From Canna indica (Eukaryota; Streptophyta; Magnoliopsida; Zingiberales; Cannaceae): 64,000 nucleotides of DNA. The stretch is taken from NCBI GenBank assembly GCA_034359265.1, contig CP136898.1, forward strand, positions 42,803,501-42,867,500. The letters run 5' to 3'. A program made the position numbers and the translations under genes. Position 1 is the stretch's first letter, and each line of letters opens with the position of its first letter. This document shows positions 1 to 10,345 of the stretch, in pieces. A model generated the notes under the pieces. It was given only the letters and a program-made list of their open reading frames with translations. It was not told where the DNA came from and ran no database searches.

Positions 1-28
1 GAATTCTACTAGTACTCTAGATGAAATT

Positions 29-431
29 TTGAGTGCAAGAAAATTCAAGTCTAACCATGCTGGACTTGGATATATAAGTTCGGGACAGTTAAAACTCCAG
101 TTTCAACTGTCTGTGAAGAATTTTTTTAAAGGCTTCTCAAAACATCAACAGATCACTACTTGGAAGAGAAGAAAAGTGTCCATATGTTTCTACTGCAAGT
201 GTAGAGGACACATAATTACCAATTGTCTCAAGCTTACCCACAAGTTAAAGAGAAAGAAACATAGAGACTCTTCTAAACAGAAGTTCAAACAAGTTTGGGT
301 AAGAAAAGCTGAACTTAACTGTAAAGTTGCTTTTATATCAAAGACTATTTCTTTTCTTGGATCATGGTATTTTGACAATGGTTGTTCTCAGCATATGATA
401 GGGAATTCAGAAAATTTGAAAAATTACTACA
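29..431 (+). pseudogene. copia gag C-terminus and start of protease
   Basis: The frame carries a retroviral zinc knuckle of C-x2-C-x4-H-x4-C form at residues 53-66 (CFYCKCRGHIITNC), followed by a lysine-rich linker. The aspartic protease start follows at about residue 113, WYFDNGCSQHM. The family motif is D-S-G-C/A, so the serine is changed to asparagine here. The frame is cut at about nt 431 by a foldback MITE and resumes after 756. In an active copy these parts would package element RNA and process the polyprotein. The start is a convenience: the true gag start lies left of the window. Confidence 0.85.
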
Positions 432-756
432 ACACAATCGACCTATAGAGGCACATAATTAGAGATAAATTAGATGTTTATTTCAAAATCTTCACATTTA
501 GAGACTAATAGACACAAAATTTGTCCCTAATTAGCCTCTAAAAATAGCTTTAGAATCAGATCAATTAAGTGACTCTGTTGCTGGTGTTTCTATAGCTTAG
601 AGTCAAATCAATTAAGTGACTTTGTTGTTGTTGTTTCTATAGATCTTTAGAGGCTAATTAGGAGCAAATTTTGTATCTATTAGTCTCTAAATGTGAAGAT
701 TTAGAAACAAAAATATATTTTATCTCTAATTTTGTGTCTCTATAGGTGAATTGTGT
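432..756. mobile_element. Foldback MITE inserted in copia A
   Basis: About 110 bp at the left end (ACACAATCGACCTATAGAG onwards) is repeated inverted at the right end (CTCTATAGGTGAATTGTGT at 738-756). The arms include CTTCACATTTAGAGACTAATAGA and its complement with few mismatches. The element is AT-rich, has no ORF and sits between the protease motif and the following protease/GAG-pre-integrase frame, which reads on afterwards. A target duplication is not clear, so the superfamily is not assigned. Confidence 0.8.
552..642. repeat. Two-copy tandem repeat in the MITE loop
   Basis: The loop between the MITE arms holds two copies of a ~44-bp unit, at about 552-595 and 599-642. They share ATCAATTAAGTGACT, a GTTG-rich stretch and GTTTCTATAG, with a few substitutions. 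Confidence 0.75.
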
Positions 757-1450
757 CATAGTGAATATTCAGCAACATGAAGGTGCAATTGTAACTTTTT
801 GGGATGGAAGACATGGAAATGTCTTAGGAGTTGGAATTCTCAATGTTCTAGGAATTTCCAGGTTAAAAGATGTTCTACTAGTGGATAGTCTCAAGGCAAA
901 TCTTATGAGTATCAGTCAATTATGTGACTGGAATCTAGATGTCAAGTTCAAAATAAATAGTTGCAAAGTCTTTGATAAAAATGATGATTGTATTCGTGAA
1001 GGAAGTAGATCTAGAGATAACTGCTATAAGATTGCTTTCTCATCTCTCTGTCTTTCTGTTGTTTCATCTGATATAAACTTGTGGCACAAAAAGTTAGGTT
1101 ATATAAATTATCAGGACATAAAGAAGCTTATTAACGATGGAGTTGTGAGAGGAATTCCTAAATTCACTAGAGAACCTGAGTTGGTATGTGGCTCTTGCAA
1201 AGATGGAAAGCAGACAAGACAGTCTCATAAGCAGTTACAACGGGTGGCAACTTCAAAACCTCTAGAACTCCTTCACATGAATTTGGTTGGTCTCATACAA
1301 GTTGAAAGCATTGGAGGTAAAAAATATGTCCTTATTTGTGTAGATGATTACTCACGATTCACTTGGACATAGTTTTTAAGGGAAAAGTCCAATGCCTTCA
1401 GCAACTTCAAATTCTTATTTCTAAGACTCCAGAATGAATAAGAACTTCAT
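757..1450 (+). pseudogene. copia protease end, GAG-pre-integrase and integrase N-terminal half
   Basis: After the MITE the frame resumes with the end of protease (IVTFWDGRHGNVLGVG). The GAG-pre-integrase/zinc region follows, with WHKKLGYINYQDIKKL and a CGSCKDGKQTRQ cysteine pair giving the integrase HHCC finger. Next is the start of the catalytic core, LLHMNLVGLIQ and YVLICVDDYSRFTW; family members usually have HMDLVG, so the first catalytic aspartate is replaced by asparagine. An in-frame TAG at 1371-1373 follows TWT, and the sequence then reads on (FLREKSNAFSNFKFLF) until a second DNA insertion at 1451. Confidence 0.85.
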
Positions 1451-2264
1451 GTGTTGTTTGGTTAGCGAAAATTAATTTTTGGTTTGGTTTTAGTGAAACT
1501 GAAAACTTGGTTTTGGTTTCTAGTTTTCAATTTTCTGAAAACACGTTTGGTTAAGAAAAACAACATCGGTTTTAGTCAGTTGAAACCAGTGAATATTTAT
1601 TTGGTTATAAAAAATAATATTAATTTTTCTTGAACATTTTTAGTAGTAATTAAATGTTTAGTTAATTTACAAAGTTAAATGTTTGCTAATATAGTTATAA
1701 AATATTTATATGATTTAATTAATTAAGTTATTGGTAATTTAAGATTTTTTTTGTTTAATTAGATATAAAATTTAATTAATAGCTATTACAATTTTTTTTA
1801 AAAAATAAGTCTAATGGTCTAAAATTAATTTTGATTAAATTATAAATAGATCAACTTTAAGAAAATTAAGTTATTTAAAATTTGGGTTTGAGTCAATTAG
1901 ATATAAATTGATTTAATTAATTTGTAAATTTAAGATAATAGTTTGAGTTGAAAATGATAATTTTTATTTTTATTTTTAAAAGTTAGATATAGTTTGATTT
2001 ATTTTTAAATTAATTAATTTTATAAAAAAATATTTATAATTACAAAAGTTGCCATTGTATTTTGATAACGAAACTGAAAGTCTCGAAACCACAGAAAATA
2101 ACATTATGGTGTTTTCATTTTTATTAAGAAAACTGGTTTCGTTTTCATTATGGTTTCGATTCAGTTTTATGAAAACACTGAATCAAACACGTTTTCATAA
2201 GCAGTTTTGGTTTCAGTGAAATCAAAACCATGAAAACATATTTGGTTTCGCTAACCAAATAGAC
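1451..2264. mobile_element. Non-autonomous TIR element (hAT-like?) inserted in integrase
   Basis: Terminal inverted repeats share a perfect 14-bp core, TTTGGTTAGCGAAA, at 1457-1470 and its complement at 2246-2259, with further AAACC/TGAAAAC-rich similarity inside. The terminus reads GTGTTGTTTGG on the left and GTCTATTTGG (complement) on the right. Flanks CTTCAT (1445-1450) and CCTCAT (2265-2270) may be an imperfect target duplication. The 814-bp body is very AT-rich with no coding potential. The integrase frame resumes directly to its right. Termini with TGTTTGG are common in plant hAT-type MITEs, but the assignment is tentative. Confidence 0.65.
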
Positions 2265-2650
2265 CCTCATATTCTTAAAGTGATTAAGAAGTGATCATGG
2301 AAGAGAGTTTGAAAACGTATCTTTTTCTGAATTATGTCATGATAATGATATTCTTCATGAATTCTCTGCTCCAAAGACTCCTCAACGGAATAGTATTGTT
2401 GAAAGAAAAAATCGTACTATTCAAGAGATGGCTTGGGTCATGCTAAATTCTAAGAAGATCTCTAAAACATTTTGGGCTGAAGCTATTAATACAACAAACT
2501 CTAAGACTGACACTAGTCAAGAAAAGGAAAGTGCTACTGAGAAGTCTGCAAAAACTCTCAAGAATCATCATTTGAAGAATATTATTGGTGATGTTCGTGA
2601 AGGAGTCAAGACTAGAAATCAATCCATGAAGAATGATCAAGACATGATCA
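2265..2650 (+). pseudogene. copia integrase, C-terminal half
   Basis: The sequence continues the catalytic core interrupted at 1451: DHGREFEN-like residues (frame broken near 2295), HEFSAPKTPQRNSIVERK with the catalytic glutamate in VERKNRTIQEMA, and the FWAEAINT motif at about 2470-2490. The segment that normally follows is shortened: FWAEAINTT runs straight into a lysine/serine-rich linker, so a few hundred bases appear to be missing. Confidence 0.8.
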
Positions 2651-4210
2651 GATACTCTTGCTATACTTCAACTATTGAACCTAAGAACATCAAGGAAGCT
2701 CTAAAAGATGAATTTTGGATCATGGCTATGCAAGAAGAGCTGCAACAATTTGATAGAAATGATGTTCGGGAATTGGTTCCAAGACCTGAAAGTGTCAATA
2801 TAATTGGAACCAAGTGAGTTTTCAAAAACAAGACCGATGAAACAAGAAATATCACAAGAAACAAGGCTAGACTTGTTGCTCAAGGCTACAATCAAGTTGA
2901 AGGTCTGGATTATGGTGAAACATTTGCACTTGTTGCAAGATTAGAGTCTATCAGGTTACTTCTTGCCTTATCTTACTATTTGAAATTCAAACTTTATCAA
3001 ATGGATGTTAAGACAACTTTCCTGAATGGGATTCTAAATGAGGAAGTTTATGTTGAACAACCAAAAGGGGGTTTGAAGATTCTACTAATCATAACCATGT
3101 GTATAGGCTGAAAAAGCTTTATATGGTCTCGAGCAGGCACCTAGAGCTTGGTATGAAAGATTAACACAATTTCTACTCATGAAATGTTATAAAAGAGGAA
3201 TAGCTGATCATACTCTATTCATCAAGAAAAGGGAGTCTCAACTTGTAATTGTTTAGATTTACGTTGATGATATTGTTTTTTGTTCAAATTCTAAATTCTT
3301 TGCTAAACAATTTATGGATGACATGAAATCTGAACTTGAGATAAGCATGGTTGAAGAAATAAGCCATTTTCTCAATCTACAGGTCAAGCAATCTGAAAAA
3401 GAAATATTCATTTCATAGAGTAAATATGCTAAGAATCTAGTTCACAAGTTTGGACTAGACAGTTCTAAGGCTGTTAGAACTCCTATTTCTACTTATGAGA
3501 AACTATGCAAGAATGATGAAGGGAAGAGTGTTGATCCCACCTTCTACAGAAGTATGATTGGCAACTTATTATATTTGACAGCTAGCAGACCTGACCTATG
3601 CTTTAGTATTGAATTGTGTGCCAGATATTAAGCAAATCCAAATGAGTCTCACCTTCAAGCTATTAAGACAATTCTCAAATATGTGAAAGATACTTTGAAT
3701 TTTGGTCTTTGGTATTCTGTTGACTATAATCCTTATCTAACTAAATTTTCAGATGCAAATTGGGCTGATAATGTTGATAACATAAAGAGTACATCAGGCG
3801 GATGTTTTTTATGTTGGATCAAATTAATCTTGTAGCCTGGTTAACCAAGAAACAAAAATCTATTTCTATTTCTTCAACAAAGGCAAAATATTTGGCAGCA
3901 AACAGTTGCAGTACACAGTTAATTTGGATGAACAGTATGTTACTTGATTATGGTCTCAATCAAGAAGAAATGATAGTTTATTCTGATAACACCAGTGCTA
4001 TCAATATTTTAAAAAATTAACTCTGTTATGCATTCACGTACCAAACACATTGATATAAGATTTCATTATGTAAGAGATCTAGTTGAAAGGAGGCAATTGC
4101 AACTGGAGTATATTGCAAATGAGAAACAAGTGGCAGACATTTTGACAAAGGCACTACGTGGAGAAAGATTTGAGCAGTTGAGGTCTGCTCTTGGATTATT
4201 TGTCATATGA
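2651..4210 (+). pseudogene. copia reverse transcriptase and RNase H
   Basis: RT starts with EPKNIKEALKDEFWIMAMQEEL. A TGA at 2815-2817 replaces the tryptophan of the usual [44 protein letters not shown] and the catalytic YVDD box (3260-3271) follow. A frameshift lies near 3070, and stops are seen near 3254, 3416 and 3630. RNase H follows with SDANWAD, VYSDNTSAINI, a frameshift at ~4015, then SRTKHIDIRFHYVRD and ADILTKALRGERFEQLR, ending at TGA 4208-4210. All catalytic boxes are recognisable but the frame cannot be translated through. Confidence 0.9.
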
Positions 4211-4498
4211 CACATTTTATTTCGGGTTAAATAAAATTAAGTATTTATTGTGATGAAAATTGAAAGGTTTTTCAGTTTTTATTTCTTCTTTTCATCACTT
4301 ATTATTTTAAAAGCTAATATTTATTGATGAAAGTTACTTTTCACCCTGAAGCCAACACATGTGCTATCTTATTAGTGGAGTTTTATTTCGCCCTAAAAGC
4401 TTTGGGCGTTACTGTTCCGATCAATTGTTAACCGTCGATAATCTCTCCTCCACTTCTTCGTCAGTTCATCTGCTTGAGGATCTTTCTTCTTTTTAAAG

Positions 4499-6572
4499 AT
4501 GTCGAGATGTAAAGGAAAGAAAGGTTGCGTGAGGAAGATGTATGTTTCCACAGCCAAGAAAATGCAATCTCTAAACCATGCCGAAAAATTACAACCATCT
4601 ATTGGAGAAAAAATTGCCTCCTCCCACTTCAACAAGTCAAGGACACAAATTGAGAAATAAAACTGTGACGAGAGCGGTTGACCTGTAGTGAAGGAGAAGT
4701 AGTCGAGGTATGGACCCCAAAACTTTTCATGCGTCCTCTAGGGTTTCTCAAATTGAGGGGGGAGTTTGTCTTGGGTAAGGGGGAGTTTTTAAAAGATACC
4801 AGTACAAGTATTGATTCTAGAAAGTATGTTTTGAATGAGGCTTTGGCAGTTTTCACTCTAGTGCACACTGGTCCTATGATTGATATAAATGTTCCTGCTA
4901 CTGATATTTTTGACTCTATTCCAGTCAGAACTGGTCCATTTGATATTTCATCAAAGTCTAATGAGGGTAAAATTACTTCTGAACACGAAAGAACTATCAA
5001 TCCACCTGAATGTTCCAAGACAGTCTCAATTGCTGATGAGGCAGTTGAAATGGGTGCTTCTAAGAATCTTGAATTTCCTTCTGAAGTGATTGAAATCGTG
5101 TAAGAAATAGTTTAGACTGCTCATACTATACTTGCTTATGACAACACTTCCAAGTCTTCTAATCCTCAACTTGCAGCTATGAATTTAAATCAAGTTCCTA
5201 CTGATGAGGTAGAATATGAGATTCCTAAGGCTTTCGTATCTCAGAAAACTGCTTCTGTTTCTGACCATCCTATCTCCTCCAAGAAGCTAAATAGAGGTTC
5301 TCATGAACATGAGACAAAAAGGAGATCAAAGAGGAAGATGCCTGTGAAGTCCACTATAAATCTAGAATCTGATGATGATGATGAGGAACCTCTGTCACTA
5401 AGGGCAAGTGAGTTGAAAAAGTCTAAGAATAGAAAGCATAATCCAGAAACATTGACAGTGAAAAATGTTACTGAACAAATAACACAATCTCCAAGGAAGA
5501 AACATTCAAAACTTGAGAAGCAGCTTGAAAAGCAATCTTCTGCCAACAAACTACACAAGGGATTTCTCTCTGATGATCTCTATCCTCTCTAGAAGGGATT
5601 GCAATCTAGAGGTATTATTTCTCAGAGAATTTTGGATTTAGATCAAATTTCCTTAAAGTGCAAACCTGTTATTGATATTCTCTAAAAGAGGAATCTATCT
5701 AATTTTTATAAGAAGATTAGACCTTTATGCAAATAGCATATTCTTGAGTTCTACTGCAATTTATCTAATAAGATTTCAAGTCCTGAAAGAAACCATTTTC
5801 ATGAAGTATTTCTTAGAAGCTGTTGGTACAAGTTTAGTCCGAAAGTAATAAGTAAGTTTGTTGGATTTTCTGATTTTTCCTCTTCTGTTGTTGATGCTGA
5901 TGAGAATGATGACTTTTTACAACTGGTTGGTAAAAAGATTTCAAATGATGATGTTCCTAATTGGACAGGCAGTCATGACATCAGATCTTCATCTTTGAAC
6001 ACTTTTTATGCAGTTTTATTTCTCATTGCCCGAAACTACTGGATTCCTACTTCTCACATTACCTTTCTCAGTAAAGAAATTATAATATTACTATACAAGA
6101 TCACAAACGGAATTCCATTCGATTTTGGAAATTTTATCTTTGAGCAGATTATATCTGTCAGGAGCAGACTTCTATCTAAATCCAGAATATTTTTAATTTT
6201 TTCAAACTTGATCTATGGAATTCCGGAGAAATAGGGATTTAAATGTTCCCCTAATAAGGTATTGGAACCTTTGGGCACTTCTTTAAAGATTTCATCCCAA
6301 TATTCTGAAAAGGGTTAACACCCTAAGAAGAAATCTGTTCAGTCCCGACTTTGGTATAAAGCCTGTATCTGGGTCTACTTCAACTGCTACTTCTTCCACT
6401 GAAAGAGAGATCTCGGATGAACTATTTTCCGCAAGAGAAACTATGGCCAAACTACTACAACAAGTAATCACCATTGAGAAGAAAGTTATAGAATATTTTA
6501 CTGCTGCTTTTGTAGGCCTTGATTCTCCTACTTCTGGTAGTTTCTCTGACTCTTCTGACAGCTCTGACTAAA
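4499..6572 (+). pseudogene. Sirevirus-type third ORF (envelope-like)
   Basis: This is a long broken frame between pol and the polypurine tract, where Sireviruses carry an envelope-like ORF. A possible start is ATG 4499; the main frame runs from 4678 to about 6570 with several in-frame stops (near 5101, 5590, 5683, 5734, 6232). It encodes an acidic/basic low-complexity region (SDDDDEEP at ~5370, lysine-rich to ~5540). A globular part follows, with HFHEVFLRSCWYKFSPKVI and NDDVPNW, resembling the retroelement-linked putative plant transposon protein domain. No signal peptide or clear membrane anchor is seen, so envelope function is only inferred from position. Expression is impossible as it stands. 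Confidence 0.6.
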
Positions 6573-6606
6573 CATTGTCTTGCTTACTCCTTTAGCTTAT
6601 TATGCC

Positions 6607-6620
6607 AAAAAGGGGGAGAA
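6607..6620 (+). promoter_or_regulatory. Upstream extra polypurine tract of copia A
   Basis: AAAAAGGGGGAGAA lies downstream of the third ORF and ~300 bp before the LTR. Plant Sireviruses often carry extra tracts like this ahead of the true primer for plus-strand DNA. Confidence 0.6.
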
Positions 6621-6910
6621 CAAGCAGTTCCAACTCGGTAGTCTTAACTACTCTCTCAACTGGTTGTGATACTTGTCCTATGGTACTTCTTATTATTTTG
6701 GCTGATGATACTTATACTCTGGTTGTAAAATTGTTGTAAATATTTGTCACTCTGGATGCTCTTTTGGTTATAATTTTTGTGACTTTGGTTGACTGTGTGG
6801 TATGACTGGTGGATGTCTTCTATTAACTGTTGAAATTAGTTTTAACAGTTACTATATCTCTGTCACATAAAATTGTTGTGATTCGGTCTGTTTGGATTTT
6901 TGCCAAATAA

Positions 6911-6925
6911 GCCAAAGATGGAGAA
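6911..6925 (+). promoter_or_regulatory. Probable 3' polypurine tract of copia A
   Basis: GCCAAAGATGGAGAA lies directly before TGTTAGTAATTGAG. It looks like a mutated AAAGGGGGAGA tract, and the adjoining TGTTAG is a plausible LTR start. Confidence 0.55.
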
Positions 6926-7362
6926 TGTTAGTAATTGAGTCTTGTTTGTTTGCTATATTTGGCAAAAGGTACTTATGGTGTTTTCTCAGAATCAACAAGG
7001 TAGAGGCACTACTTATGCGATGATGATAGTTTCAACTATGAAGACGCAATCTTAACTGCTGATAGTCTTAAAGGATTTTTGGATGAGCTATTTGATACGA
7101 TCATGATGACTGATGGACTTCTGATTTAATGATGATTTTGTTAACTGATTTTGGACATTTAAATCATCATTATTTTTCGTCTCGATCAGTTTAGTTTCGA
7201 AGAGTTTCTCTTCACTTATTCCTTAGGCGTTCCTTATTTACATTAATGATCTTTTGTAAAAATGTCTAAGTTATGCTGACGGTTTCTATTGAAGACGGCA
7301 GTGATTAAATATGATTGAAGTCATCATTTATTTAGATCTTCTAGTAATCTTTCAGTGACACC

Positions 7363-7370
7363 TATAAATA
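7363..7370 (+). promoter_or_regulatory. TATA box in copia A LTR
   Basis: TATAAATA lies about 440 bp into the LTR, preceded by CAGTGACACC. Position and sequence fit the LTR promoter. Confidence 0.5.
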
Positions 7371-7441
7371 CTGGTGAAGAGATCTATTGTCGACAACTCC
7401 ATTACTTGGAAACGATGTTGCCATATATAAAGGAGTTGAAA

Positions 7442-7483
7442 CTGCTGAGTGCAGACTGCCGAGCGCAAATTGCCGAGTGCAGA
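7442..7483 (+). repeat. Three tandem 14-mers in copia A LTR
   Basis: CTGCTGAGTGCAGA, CTGCCGAGCGCAAA and TTGCCGAGTGCAGA stand head to tail about 75 bp after the TATA box, so they probably lie in the transcribed part of the LTR. Confidence 0.75.
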
Positions 7484-7844
7484 AAGAGGTAACAACTTTT
7501 TTATCTTCGAGGAGAAGATTGGTTATTGGGCAAATAACTCACTACAACATGAGAATGTGTCGAGGACGGAACTCTGTGGTTGTGATGTTATAGAGATGCA
7601 AGTTGGTATTTACTTTTAATAGCAAATAAGTTTTTGTTATTTTCGATTCATTGTAGTATTGGTAGTCGAATTTCGGGTGTGAAATCCAGAGAACTTATAT
7701 TGTATTTATAGAGAGTGAATTGAGCATTTGTTCGGTGAGTGCCCTGCAGATTAGGTGACTGGTTTGTCACTGAACTGCGTAAACAAATCTCCTGTGTGTG
7801 CATTGTCTTTTTATTTTAGTTCTTACTTTACTACAATAGACTAG

Positions 7845-8233
7845 TGTTAGAGCACTTGCAACCTCCTAAGCAACTATCATTTACAAAAGTTCCCTAAGAG
7901 ACTTATATATATTGTCACATACTTTACACAATGCACATGTTCAAAGTTCTATTTCTTGATTTGAAATTAGAATTACCTAGGAATCAGTGCTAGTGAGAAT
8001 AATAGAGTAATACAAAAGAAGTTTTGTAGAAAAACTTGTAGAGGAAAGAATAATCTTGTGTATTATTCATAATGAGAGACCTTCTATTTATACAACCTAG
8101 GTCTCCTTCATTTAGGAAACAATAAATACAATAAATCCTTATAATCAAGCTAACAATTAATTATTTGATTATAGCACTTAATTCTCTAATTATAGCACAA
8201 TATTATCTAATTATAACACAATATATTCTAACA
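7845..8233 (-). repeat. 3' LTR of copia B (389 bp)
   Basis: The LTR is bounded by TGTTAGA and its complement at the far end (TCTAACA), as LTRs should be. Its minus-strand TATA box, TATAAATAG (plus 8084-8092), is followed about 60-100 bp later by CTACAAG-type sequence. The right end abuts the polypurine tract. The partner LTR is not in the window, so age cannot be estimated. Confidence 0.8.
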
Positions 8234-8250
8234 CTCCCCTCAAGCTTGAG
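8234..8250 (-). promoter_or_regulatory. Polypurine tract of copia B
   Basis: The plus strand reads CTCCCCTCAAGCTTGAG. On the minus strand AAGCTTGAGGGGAG directly precedes the LTR start TGTTAGA, a typical copia plus-strand primer site. Confidence 0.8.
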
Positions 8251-9957
8251 CATAGATGTTAAATCATGCCCAGCTTGTTACAGATCGATGTAATCAATTT
8301 GAACCTTATTCAAAGCCTTTGTAAAGATATCTCCTAGTTGATCTTCAAACTTAACATGTTTTGTATAGATGAACTTATGTTGAATTTTGTCACGAACAAA
8401 GTGACAATCAATTTTAATATGTTTGGTTCTTTCATGAAACACGACATTGGAAGCAATATGAATAGCAACTCAATTATCACACCATAAATTTATTGGTAGA
8501 GTAGTCTTCAGTCCAACTTCATTTAATAGCTGATATGTTATGGTTGATATGTTCATAGTGCTATCTCATATATAGTTTGTGACATAGCTCTATATTATGA
8601 TTGTACACTAGATCAAGATGCTACATTTTGTTTCTTAATTTTTCATGAAACCGGATTTCCTCCAACAAATACACAATATTCCGTAGTTGACCTTCTATTC
8701 AACCTTCGATCAATCTTGGATCCTGCCCAATCTGCATCTGAAAAACATTCAATATCAGTATGTCCATGATTTCCATAAAAAGACCACGTCCTGGAGCCCC
8801 CTTCAAATAACACAAAATTGGTTCTAAAGCAGCCCAATGTTCGACTATTGGAGAAGACATAAACTGACTTACGACACTAACTGGGTAAATAATATTCGGA
8901 CGAGTCATTGTAAGATAATTTAGCTTTCCAACAAGTCTTATGTATCTCTCCGAGTCTTCAAACTGTTCACCATCCTTAGTTAGCTGCAAACCACGAGTCA
9001 TTGGTTTCTGTCAACAAGTCAAGAACATACTTCCTCTAAGACAAAAATATTCATTTCTTACTTTTTGTAACCTCAACAACCAAGAAATACTTCAACAGCC
9101 CCAAATCTTTTGTCTTAAATCGACTATGAAGAAAGAATTTAAGAGATGAAATATCTGTAGTTTCACTCCCAGTAATAACAATATCATCAACATACACAAC
9201 TAGTAGAATTATACCAACCTCAAATCGTTTGTAAAATACTGAGTGATTGCACTTACACATTTGCATTCCAAACTCTTGAACTACCTCATGAATTTCCCAA
9301 ACCAAGCACATGTTTTAGGCCATACAAGGATTTTCAAAGACGACAAACCTTCCCATACTCCCCCTAAGCAACAAATCCAGATGGTTTCTCCATATAAACT
9401 TCTTCTTGGAGATCACCATACAGAAAAATATTCTTGATATTCAACCGATGTAATGGCCAGCTGAAAGTAGCCGCCACAGAAATGAATAGTTGAACTGAAG
9501 AAAGCTTATCAACTAGAGAGAAAGTTTCGAAGTAGTCAACACCATACATTTGAGCATACCCCTTAGTGACCAGATGAGCTTTCAAACGATCCATTTCACC
9601 ATCAAAATTAGTCTTGATGGTAAACACCCTTTTACACCCAATAACTATCTTCCCTTCAGGTAAGTCTACCATGTCCCAAGTGTCATTACCATCTAGAGCC
9701 ATCATTTCCTCTACCATTGCAGCACGCAAGCTAGGATGAGACAAGGCTTCTTTAACAGTTTTAGAAATAAACAAAGAATCTAAGGATGCAAGAAAAGAGT
9801 TGGAGGAATAAGACAGGTGAGCATATGAAACAAATGATGAAATAGGATAATTACACTGATGTTTACCTTTTCGAAGGGCAATTGGTAGATCAAGACTAGG
9901 ATCATGATTATTTGCCACCGGATCTGACGACGAAGTAGCTAGCAAAGGGCATGTGTC
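8251..9957 (-). pseudogene. copia B reverse transcriptase and RNase H
   Basis: From right to left, RT begins with AMVEEMMALDGNDTWDMVDLP, then RLKAHLVTKGYAQMYGVDY, NIFLYGDLQEEVYMEKP and an intact catalytic box, YVDDIVITGS (about 9174-9200). LVGKLNYLTMTRPNI follows (8870-8930). RNase H has CFSDADWAGS, an NLWCDN-like box with a stop, HERTKHIKIDCHFVRD and DIFTKAL near 8310-8420. At least three frames are needed to follow it (9945-9364, 9311-9051, 9001-8643 and on), and several codons are stops. Confidence 0.9.
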
Positions 9958-10216
9958 CTAAGTCTTTGATCTTCTGGACTTGATATGAACAATAGGAGGC
10001 ATAATATGTGCAAGAATGGGAACAGACCGAGCTACAATATAAATAAGTAGATCATCTTCCTCCCCCTGACTTTCATAAGTAGAAGATGAAGGAAAGAAAG
10101 AAATATTTTCATGAAATGTGGCAGTAGTGGATACAAGATAATGATTGAGGGTTGGAGAATAACATATGTATCCTTTCTGGATACAGGAGTAGCAAAGAAA
10201 AACACACATGAGAGAT
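9958..10216 (-). pseudogene. copia B integrase C-terminal end and linker
   Basis: Minus-strand residues KSLMCVFLCYSCIQKGYICY and NHYLVSTTATFHE match the conserved copia stretch after the integrase core (usually KCVFLGYSRIQKGY). The preceding codons (K-L-D-P) lie across the inserted CACTA remnant at 12597 onwards. Joining the two sides at one TTA restores a continuous frame, which fixes the insertion point to the base. Confidence 0.85.
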
Positions 10217-10219
10217 TTA

Positions 10220-10345
10220 TATATTCCCTTTCCCTCCTTTCTTTTCCCCTCTCCCTCGATATCTTCCTGATCCGAGTGAGACCAGGAAGATACATATTCC
10301 CTCCTTTCTTTTCCCCTCTCCCTCGCTATATTCCCTCCTTTCTTT
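10220..10345. repeat. Pyrimidine-rich tandem repeat with small hairpin
   Basis: TATATTCCC plus CTCCTTTCTTTTCCCCTCTC blocks occur about three times. Between the first two lies a perfect 9-bp hairpin, ATCTTCCTG and CAGGAAGAT, 13 bases apart (about 10259-10290). Confidence 0.7.

Larger units (their letters stand above)
1..7844 (+). mobile_element. Degenerate Sirevirus-type Ty1/copia retrotransposon (copia A), 5' end outside window
   Basis: The order is gag zinc knuckle, protease, GAG-pre-integrase, integrase, RT, RNase H, then a long third ORF, polypurine tracts and a 3' LTR. A downstream envelope-like ORF and G-rich AAAAAGGGGGAGA tracts are known traits of plant Sireviruses. The 5' LTR and most of gag lie left of the window. 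Two DNA elements interrupt it (432-756 and 1451-2264). All reading frames contain stops or frameshifts, so it is inactive. The right edge is taken where the LTR of the next copia element begins at 7845; the true end of the 3' LTR was not seen. Confidence 0.85.
6926..7844 (+). repeat. 3' LTR of copia A (right end uncertain)
   Basis: It starts with TGTTAG after the polypurine tract, has a TATA box and lacks coding capacity. No second LTR is in the window for comparison. The right limit is set by the LTR of the next copia element at 7845, which may have inserted at or inside this LTR. Confidence 0.5.

Noticed and set aside
4393..5018. Minus-strand frames across the start of the copia A third ORF
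   Set aside because: They are shadows of the plus-strand frame; composition and context support only the plus strand.
5301..5558. Minus-strand Ser/Phe/Cys-rich frame that could look secreted
   Set aside because: It is the complement of the lysine/acidic low-complexity part of the third ORF and has no signal peptide or conserved cysteine spacing.
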